A DNA stretch of 64,000 bases from NCBI RefSeq assembly GCF_027257875.1, contig NZ_JAPVQY010000044.1, positions 1 to 64,000 of the forward strand, in the 5' to 3' direction. Below, one piece after another: positions 58,267 through 64,000 of the stretch. Made by a program: the position numbers and the translations under genes. A model generated the notes under the pieces. That model saw nothing but the letters and a program-made list of their open reading frames with translations. It did not search any database and was not told the DNA's origin. Source of the stretch: Burkholderia sp. IMCC1007. Lineage in GTDB: Bacteria > Pseudomonadota > Gammaproteobacteria > Burkholderiales > Burkholderiaceae. Positions within the stretch are counted from its first letter, which is position 1, and every line of letters starts with the position of its first letter.

Positions 58267-59940
58267 ATGAAAGCAGCATCACTGCATCCACACCCAGGTG
58301 CGGCCGGCGTCGCAGCCGACGCCACCGGGAAGCCCGCCGCACGACCTGCGCGCGCGACGCGGCGCGAACGCCGGCCGTGGACCGTCAAGGCGACGTTGCG
58401 CGCCGCGTTCGCGATCCTGCTCGCCGGCACGCTCGCGATCGGCGTGTTTTCGCTGTGGCAGATCAGCCGGCTGAACGCATCGATCGCGTCGGTCTACGAG
58501 CAGGGGCATGTCGCGAGCCGTGCGGCGGAGGAGGTGCGCGCCGAGGTGCTGCGCGCGAGCCGTGCGCAGAAGATGCTGCTGACCGCGACGACCGCGCGCG
58601 AGCGCGACGAGCTCGGCGCCGAAGTCGGCGCGGGGCTGACGTCGATCGGCAATGCGCTCGGCACGCTGCAGCGTTATGCGGATCCGGCCGACGCGGGCGA
58701 CTCCGAGCGCCTGCGCGCATTCTCGATGGCGGTCGGCACGTGGAGCGGCCATCTGCGCGATTTCGTCGCGCTCGTGCAGGCGCAGCCGCTCGACCTGTCG
58801 CAGATGAACTGGCAGGTCGGCACGCAGGACGTGTCGCTGCTGGTCGAAACCGGCAAGCTCGAAAAGCTCGCTGCCGAGCTCGTGAAGACGCGCGGCGCGA
58901 AGTCGAAGGCGACGCTCGATGCGTCCGCGACGATCTTCTCGTCGTCGTTCGCGATGATCGCGGCGATGACGGCCGCGCTGATCGTGCTCGCGATCGCGAT
59001 CGCGGAACGGGTCGTGCGCCGCCTTGCGTCGCAGCTCGGCGGCGAGCCCGCGTACGCGAAGGCGATTGCCGCCGACATCGCGCGCGGCGACCTCACGCGG
59101 TCGATTGCGCTCGACCGGCATGACCGCGACAGCATGGTGCGCGCGCTGGCCGACATGCAGACCGGGCTGGCCTCGACCGTACGCGAGATCGCCGTCAGCG
59201 CGGAGGCGATCGCGGCCGCGTCCGGTGAGATCTCGACCGGCAACCTCGATCTGTCGCGGCGCACCGAGCAGCAGGCCGTCGCGCTCGAGCGCACCGCGGC
59301 CAGCATGGAACAGCTCACGTCGACCGTGCGTCAGAACGCCGAGAACGCGCGACAGGCGAGTGCGCTCGCGGCCAATGCGTCGGCCGTCGCGGAGGCGGGC
59401 GGCGCAGTCGTCGGGCGCGTGGTCGCGACGATGAGCGAGATCGACGACAGCGCGAAGAACATCCGCGACATCATCGGCACGATCGAAGGGATCGCGTTCC
59501 AGACCAACATTCTCGCGTTGAACGCGGCGGTCGAGGCGGCGCGCGCGGGCGAACAGGGGCGCGGATTTTCGGTGGTCGCGGGCGAGGTGCGGCTGCTCGC
59601 GCAGCGCGCGGCGACGGCGGCGAAGGAGATCCGCTCGCTGATCGGCGCATCGGTCGAGCGTGTCGCGAACGGTGCGACGCTCGCGCACGATGCGGGCCGC
59701 ACGATGGACGACGTGGTGCGCGCGGTGAAACGCGTGACCGACATCATCGGCGAGATTTCCGCGGCGTCGGACGAGCAGAGCGCCGGGATCGAGGAGATCG
59801 GCCGCGCGGTCACGCAGATGGACGCCGGCACGCAGCAGAACGCGGCACTCGTCGAGCAGGCGGCTGCCGCGGCGAACGCGCTCGACGAGCAGGCGCAGGC
59901 GCTCAAGTCGCTGGTCGGGCGCTTTCACGTCGGCCCCTGA
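58267..59940 (+). CDS. Methyl-accepting chemotaxis protein
   Basis: A 557-residue chemoreceptor. A basic N-terminus of about 40 residues leads to membrane helix 1 (LRAAFAILLAGTLAIGVFSL, about 43-63). A periplasmic four-helix ligand domain follows (about 64-225), then membrane helix 2 (FAMIAAMTAALIVLAIAIAE), HAMP (RGDLTRSIALDRHDRDSMVR), and the signalling hairpin with the invariant IAFQTNILALNAAVEAARAG and EQGRGFSVVAGEVRLLAQRA. The C-terminus ends LKSLVGRFHVGP without a CheR-tethering NWETF-type pentapeptide. The ATG at 58267 follows GGGGA. Ligand unknown. Confidence 0.94.
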   Translation: MKAASLHPHPGAAGVAADATGKPAARPARATRRERRPWTVKATLRAAFAILLAGTLAIGVFSLWQISRLNASIASVYEQGHVASRAAEEVRAEVLRASRAQKMLLTATTARERDELGAEVGAGLTSIGNALGTLQRYADPADAGDSERLRAFSMAVGTWSGHLRDFVALVQAQPLDLSQMNWQVGTQDVSLLVETGKLEKLAAELVKTRGAKSKATLDASATIFSSSFAMIAAMTAALIVLAIAIAERVVRRLASQLGGEPAYAKAIAADIARGDLTRSIALDRHDRDSMVRALADMQTGLASTVREIAVSAEAIAAASGEISTGNLDLSRRTEQQAVALERTAASMEQLTSTVRQNAENARQASALAANASAVAEAGGAVVGRVVATMSEIDDSAKNIRDIIGTIEGIAFQTNILALNAAVEAARAGEQGRGFSVVAGEVRLLAQRAATAAKEIRSLIGASVERVANGATLAHDAGRTMDDVVRAVKRVTDIIGEISAASDEQSAGIEEIGRAVTQMDAGTQQNAALVEQAAAAANALDEQAQALKSLVGRFHVGP

Positions 59941-60112
59941 GCTTCACCCCGTCGCGGCCGGGCCGGCCGCGACCCGCGCAGGCCGCCGGATTGGCGTCGA
60001 TCGGTGATAAACCCGGCTGCCGGCTCACGCGCGATCCCCTACAATTTGCCTCACATAATTAGGGGCAGAACTCGCTGCGCGCGCGCACCGGTGCGCCGAG
60101 CCGGTCATAACA

Positions 60113-61153
60113 ATGACAACGACGATTTACCTCATCGGGTATCTGGGCATGCTGGCGTCCGCTGCGATCGGCATGTGCGCGCGTGTCGCCGCGTGGCGGT
60201 GGCTCGCGGCCGGCATCGCCCCGGCTGCCACGTTTGCCGTGCTGCGCGGCCGCACTGGTACCGACACCGCGATCTACCAGCACATCATCGCCGGCATCTG
60301 GAGCGGCAACCTGAAGGTCGTGCCGCGCACGCTCGAACCGGGCTTCGTCTGGCTCGTGCGCGCACTCGAATGGCTCGGTCACGATCCGCGCATCGCGACG
60401 GCGATCCTGTCGCTGCTGGTCGTGATCGCGTGCGTCGCGGCGTTCGGCCGCAGCACCGAGGACGCGTGCGTATTTGCCACGCTGATCTTCCCGCTGTTCT
60501 TCTACGACATGGCGATGAGCGGCCTGCGCTACGGGTTCGCGTTTTGCGCGGCGAAGCTCGCGTCGGACGCGTGGTCGCGCAGGCGGCGCGGCGAATCGGT
60601 CGCATTCGCGGCGGCGGCGGCCGGCATGCATGTGTCGGCGGCGCTGCTCGTCGTGCTGCTGCAGATCGGAAGGCTGCGTGGAAAGCTGCGCCTGCTGCGC
60701 TATGCGGGGCTGGCCGTCGCGATCGCTGGCGTGCTGTTCGCGATGCATCACGAGGCGCTGCTCGCGAAGATCGGTCTCTATGCGGCGTTCACGCCGCCCG
60801 CGCAGATGTCGGGCAGCGCACCGCTCGTGCTGGCGTTGCTGACGCTCGCGGCCGGCTGGATGCTGCTCGCGCGCATGCCGCGCACGCTCGTGTTCCTGTT
60901 CGTCTGCGAGATCGCGAGCTTCGCGCTCGCGCGCATCAGCTATGCGGGGCTGCGTTTTCAGTGGCTCGTGCTGTTCGCGATGGGCTGCCAGTTCGTGCCG
61001 CTGCAGCGCGTGCCGGGCGTGCGGCGCCGGCACGTGATCGCGTCGCTGGTCGTGATCGGCGCCATCGGCTTCGCGCTGCGACTGCGCAACATGCTCGGCG
61101 AATACGGGCTCGGCCCGTCGCCGTTTCTGCCTTACTGGTTCTTCTGGGAATGA
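60113..61153 (+). CDS. EpsG-family polytopic membrane protein
   Basis: A 346-residue protein with eight to ten hydrophobic segments. The motif RGRTGTDTAIYQHIIAGI near residue 45 corresponds to the G-T/R-D-x-x-x-Y motif of EpsG/Wzy-like proteins, and PLFFYDMAMSGLRYGFAFCA follows, with the usual R. EpsG family members take part in exopolysaccharide polymerisation or export. No other polysaccharide genes lie nearby, so the role is unclear. The start ATG at 60113 comes after a poor ribosome-binding stretch. Confidence 0.8.
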   Translation: MTTTIYLIGYLGMLASAAIGMCARVAAWRWLAAGIAPAATFAVLRGRTGTDTAIYQHIIAGIWSGNLKVVPRTLEPGFVWLVRALEWLGHDPRIATAILSLLVVIACVAAFGRSTEDACVFATLIFPLFFYDMAMSGLRYGFAFCAAKLASDAWSRRRRGESVAFAAAAAGMHVSAALLVVLLQIGRLRGKLRLLRYAGLAVAIAGVLFAMHHEALLAKIGLYAAFTPPAQMSGSAPLVLALLTLAAGWMLLARMPRTLVFLFVCEIASFALARISYAGLRFQWLVLFAMGCQFVPLQRVPGVRRRHVIASLVVIGAIGFALRLRNMLGEYGLGPSPFLPYWFFWE

Positions 61154-61189
61154 CGCGGCCGGGCGCGGCGCGGCCCGGCCGACACGCCA

Positions 61190-62065
61190 TTACGACTTCT
61201 TCTGGTGGTCCGGATCGATGATGACCGTGCAGGTCGTGCCCGCCGACAGCACCACGTCGGCCGGCACTTCGTCGATCCGGATGCGCACCGGCACGCGCTG
61301 CGCGAGGCGCACCCAGTTGAAGGTCGGGTTCACGTCCGCGACGAGGTCGCGGCTTTGCGGGTTGTCGCGATCGTAGATGCCGCGCGAGATGCTTTCCACA
61401 TGGCCCTTCATCACGCCGCCGCTCATCAGCCGCATTTCGGCCGGTGCGCCGATCTTCACGCGCGGCAGCTTGGTTTCCTCGAAGTAGCCGTACACCCAGA
61501 ACGAATGGCTGTCGACGATCGCGAGCTTCGCCTGGCCGGCCACCGCGTAGTTGCCCTTGAACGTCTGCAGGTTCGTGACGTAGCCGTCGACCGGCGCGAC
61601 CACGCGCGTGCGTTCGAGATTGAGCTTCGCGGCGTCGAGCGCGGCGATCGCCTGCTGGTACTGCGCATCGGCGCTCGTCGCGCTGTGCGCCGCGTTCTCG
61701 CGGTTTTCCTTCGACACGACGAGCGCATCGAGGTCCGCGCGGCGGGCCGCGTCGTCGCGGCGCATCTGCAGTTCCGCACGACGGGCGGCCACCGCCGCCT
61801 GCGCTTGCTCGACCGCGATCTGGTAGTGCGACGGGTCGATCTGCATGATCAGGTCGCCTTTCTTCACGAGCTGGTTGTCATGCACGGGCAGCTCGACGAT
61901 CGCGCCCGACACGTCCGGCGCGACGTTGACGATCTCGGCACGGACGCGCCCGTCGCGCGTCCACGGATCGTCCATGTAGTGCACCCACAGCGAGCGCCCG
62001 ATCAGGATCGCGACGAGAAGGATGACGGCGGTCGCGACGAAGCCGAAGAGTTTTCTGAGCATCAT
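61190..62065 (-). CDS. HlyD-family membrane fusion protein, AaeA-like efflux subunit
   Basis: A 291-residue periplasmic adaptor. One N-terminal helix (FGFVATAVILLVAILIG), then WTRDGRVRAEIVNVAPDVSG and VHDNQLVKKGDLIMQIDPSH of the biotinyl-lipoyl fold, a short coiled coil, and VVAPVDGYVTNLQTFKGNYA. This is the EmrA/AaeA layout. It bridges the FUSC inner-membrane pump to an outer-membrane factor. It is the third gene of the leftward operon, 12 bases after the DUF1656 gene. MMLR at 62065 or MLR at 62062 are both possible starts. Confidence 0.92.
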   Translation of the reverse strand: MMLRKLFGFVATAVILLVAILIGRSLWVHYMDDPWTRDGRVRAEIVNVAPDVSGAIVELPVHDNQLVKKGDLIMQIDPSHYQIAVEQAQAAVAARRAELQMRRDDAARRADLDALVVSKENRENAAHSATSADAQYQQAIAALDAAKLNLERTRVVAPVDGYVTNLQTFKGNYAVAGQAKLAIVDSHSFWVYGYFEETKLPRVKIGAPAEMRLMSGGVMKGHVESISRGIYDRDNPQSRDLVADVNPTFNWVRLAQRVPVRIRIDEVPADVVLSAGTTCTVIIDPDHQKKS

Positions 62066-62077
62066 GATGGTTCGGAA

Positions 62078-62281
62078 TCAACGGTAAACGGCAAGACTCA
62101 GTCCGCCGCAAATGCAGACGAGAAGGCACGCGCGAAACAGCGACGGGTGCCAGACGAGACGATAGAGGCCCGTATAGGCGAGCAGGCGGTCGACGGCCCA
62201 GGTCGCGAGCGCGCCCAGGACGAACATCAGCACCACCGTGGGCATGTAGGCATCGAGAATGGCGATTTCACGCGGCATCAT
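62078..62281 (-). CDS. DUF1656 small membrane protein, AaeX-like
   Basis: A 67-residue protein with two membrane helices (MPTVVLMFVLGALATWAVDR and LFRACLLVCICGGLSLAVYR). The conserved start MPREIAILDAYMP and the LAYTGLYRLVWHPSLF loop identify DUF1656/AaeX. It is always found between the FUSC pump and the HlyD adaptor; its function is not known. The ATGATG start overlaps the pump gene stop. Confidence 0.9.
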   Translation of the reverse strand: MMPREIAILDAYMPTVVLMFVLGALATWAVDRLLAYTGLYRLVWHPSLFRACLLVCICGGLSLAVYR

Positions 62282-64000
62282 GACGAGGCTCCAGGTTGGG
62301 GACGCACGGGGCGGTTGCGGTTGAGCGGCTCGAGCGGCGATTCCGGATCGAGCAGCGCCGTGCGCACGAAATGCAGATTGCTCAGGATGCGCTGCAGCCG
62401 GTGGCGCTCGTCGCGCGCCGGCGTCACCGCGTCGAGCGTCTGCCGGGTCGCGTCGATCGCGGCATTGACGGCGGCGAGCGTCGCGTCGAAGCGCTCGGCG
62501 TTCGGCTTGCTGAACAGCGCGGACAGCGCGGTGCGCAGCGTCTCGATCGCGCGGCGCCACGGCGCCGCCGGCGCATAGCGCGGGTCGGACGGCAGCGTCG
62601 CCAGTTCGTGGCGCAGGTCGAGCGCGGCGTTGCCGGTTTCGAGTACCGCGAACATCCAGCGCAGCGCGTCGCGCTGCACGTCGGGCTGGTCGGCCGACAG
62701 CGTGTGCGCCTGATACATCAGGTCGCGCGCGCCGCTCTCGAAGCGCGTACGCAAACCGGCCAGCCGCGCGTGGCAGGCCGCGACCACCTGGTGACGCAGG
62801 TCGGCGAACAGGCGCTTCTTCAGCCACGGCGCGGTCGGCGGGAACAGCACCGCGAACGCGATCGCCGACACCAGCATCGACAGCACCAGCGCGAGCGCAT
62901 CGTTCATGAAGCTCATCGGATCGTAGTGCGTGATGCTGTCCGGGCCGGCGAGGAAGCAGAAGAAGATCAGGTAGCCCATCCCGTAGCCCGCGAGCTTCGG
63001 CTTCAGCGTCATGAAGATGCCGATCGCGAGCAGCGGTGCCAGCGCCACGCACAGCAGCGGGAAGCCGTCGATGTGCGGGTAGATGCCGAACGTCAGCAAA
63101 AAGCCCGTGCAGATCGCCAGCGCCGTGCCCATGCCCATCTGCGCCGACATCGCGGTCGGGCGCGGCGTCGACGACGCGAGCGCGCAGGTGGCCGCCGCCG
63201 TCAGCGTGAGCGTCACGCCGCTCGGCCACGCGGTCTCGATCCAGAACCAGCCGAGCACGAGGATCACGGTCGCGGTGCGGATCGCCGCGATTACCATCGC
63301 CGTCAAGTTGGTGCGCGGCTCGTAGCGCTCGATCCAGCGTTCGCGCTCGTGCGTCGCGGTCGATAGCGATGCGTAGGTCGCCGCGTATTCGTGCAGGTCG
63401 GTGATGAAGCGGTACAGCAGCTCCGCTGCCGTGTCGAAATCGAGCAGCGGGAAATCCGGCTGCGTTTCGAGCGTCGCGCGCGTCGCACGGATGCGGCGCG
63501 GCAGCTCGTCGCGCCAGGCGAGCAACTGCTCGGCCGCGAGCGCCGCGTCGGCCGACGTACGCACGGGCTCGCCGTGGCGCATGAGCAGCGGCGCGATCTC
63601 GCGGAAGTACGGCTCGATCGCGTCGATCGCGGCCTGCGCGCCGGCCGCGCGCAACCGGTTCATCAGCTGGTGCAGCGCATGGAAGCGGCTCGATACGCTC
63701 ATGAACTCGCTGTTCAGCCGCGCGAGGCGGCCGCTGCGCATGCGCGTGTCCGGATCCTCGAACACGGCCATGCTGCGCGCCGCTTCGAAGCCGACCACGT
63801 CCGCGACGAAGCGCGTATGGATGGTTTCGATGTGCGCGCGGTCGAGCTTGCCCGACAGCGCCGCCGCGACGTAGTCGACGAAGCTCACGAAGCGCTTGCG
63901 CACCGTCGTGCGCATCTGCTCGCCCGTGTACTGCGGAAACACCAGCGCGCTGACCACGCCCGCCGACACGATCCCGACCATGATTTCGGCGACCCGCGTC
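62278..64000 (-). CDS. FUSC-family inner-membrane efflux protein, AaeB-like (5' end outside window)
   Basis: The frame is open to base 64000 and continues beyond. The visible 573 residues hold the end of the first membrane block (TRVAEIMVGIVSAGVVSALV), the FPQYTGEQMRTTVRKRF motif, a long cytoplasmic helical part, and the second membrane block (MVIAAIRTATVILVLGWFWI to FAVLFPPTAPWLKKRLF). It closes with a soluble C-terminus ending in NRPVRPQPGASS. FUSC pumps export aromatic acids such as p-hydroxybenzoate. An upstream LysR-type regulator is common but lies outside the window if present. Confidence 0.93.
   Translation of the reverse strand, partial: TRVAEIMVGIVSAGVVSALVFPQYTGEQMRTTVRKRFVSFVDYVAAALSGKLDRAHIETIHTRFVADVVGFEAARSMAVFEDPDTRMRSGRLARLNSEFMSVSSRFHALHQLMNRLRAAGAQAAIDAIEPYFREIAPLLMRHGEPVRTSADAALAAEQLLAWRDELPRRIRATRATLETQPDFPLLDFDTAAELLYRFITDLHEYAATYASLSTATHERERWIERYEPRTNLTAMVIAAIRTATVILVLGWFWIETAWPSGVTLTLTAAATCALASSTPRPTAMSAQMGMGTALAICTGFLLTFGIYPHIDGFPLLCVALAPLLAIGIFMTLKPKLAGYGMGYLIFFCFLAGPDSITHYDPMSFMNDALALVLSMLVSAIAFAVLFPPTAPWLKKRLFADLRHQVVAACHARLAGLRTRFESGARDLMYQAHTLSADQPDVQRDALRWMFAVLETGNAALDLRHELATLPSDPRYAPAAPWRRAIETLRTALSALFSKPNAERFDATLAAVNAAIDATRQTLDAVTPARDERHRLQRILSNLHFVRTALLDPESPLEPLNRNRPVRPQPGASS

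Noticed and set aside
1..64000. CRISPR arrays, rRNA, tRNA or intact insertion sequences
   Set aside because: No regularly spaced repeats of CRISPR type, no rRNA-like blocks, no full tRNA cloverleaf and no transposase were seen on either strand. Repeats found are short tandem arrays or the T6SS duplication.

Overview
The window is one continuous, very GC-rich piece of chromosome (one run of lower GC at about 4.4-5.3 kb, repeated in the copies that follow). Gene content and protein sequences point to Burkholderia sensu stricto, most likely the Burkholderia cepacia complex. Reasons include the housekeeping proteins (GlnRS, AlaRS, ValRS, GalU, UvrD), the two-branch myo-inositol locus, and two separate type VI secretion (T6SS) effector modules. 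No rRNA, tRNA, CRISPR array, phage or intact insertion sequence was seen. All calls come from reading the sequence; no database search was run.

Layout. 1-8970: T6SS effector operon, consisting of a VgrG spike (5' end outside the window), a DUF4123 adaptor, a large VasX-like membrane-active effector, three tandem copies of a DUF6708 membrane protein (probable immunity) on an exact 1324-bp period, and a PAAR tip protein. The spacers between the immunity copies hold remnants of the adaptor 3' end and of the effector start and end fused in frame. 9.2-18.6 kb: glnS, a glycine-zipper lipoprotein, a serine hydrolase, an L,D-transpeptidase with a coupled membrane protein, a CaiB-type CoA-transferase plus a remnant of a second one, alaS and a LysR regulator. 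18.7-26.5 kb: an MFS transporter, a Nudix hydrolase, a thioesterase, a four-gene LIV-type ABC transporter core with no binding protein, an SDR and a UPF0303 protein.

26.5-41.8 kb: myo-inositol catabolism. iolC(-aldolase fusion)-iolD-iolE-iolB run leftward. A ribose-type ABC importer, two TIM-barrel isomerase/epimerases, inositol 2-dehydrogenase (iolG) and a second Gfo/Idh/MocA dehydrogenase run rightward, followed by an RpiR-family regulator (probable IolR). The divergent promoter carries one exact and one near match to the GGAA-N6-TTCC motif reported for IolR in rhizobia, and a third near match lies upstream of the regulator. Together these genes import inositol, oxidise it, dehydrate and hydrolyse the ring, isomerise, phosphorylate and cleave it. 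An aldehyde dehydrogenase remnant sits just after the regulator.

41.9-64 kb: TusA, an unknown small protein, a signalling operon (OmpR-type regulator, LysM-FecR periplasmic protein, CHASE2 histidine kinase), a DUF4136 lipoprotein, galU, valS, a second T6SS toxin pair (tae4 with an apparent frameshift, tai4 intact), uvrD, a nucleosidase, a fosmidomycin-resistance-type MFS pump, a chemoreceptor, an EpsG-like membrane protein, and an AaeXAB-like efflux operon that leaves the window at its right end.
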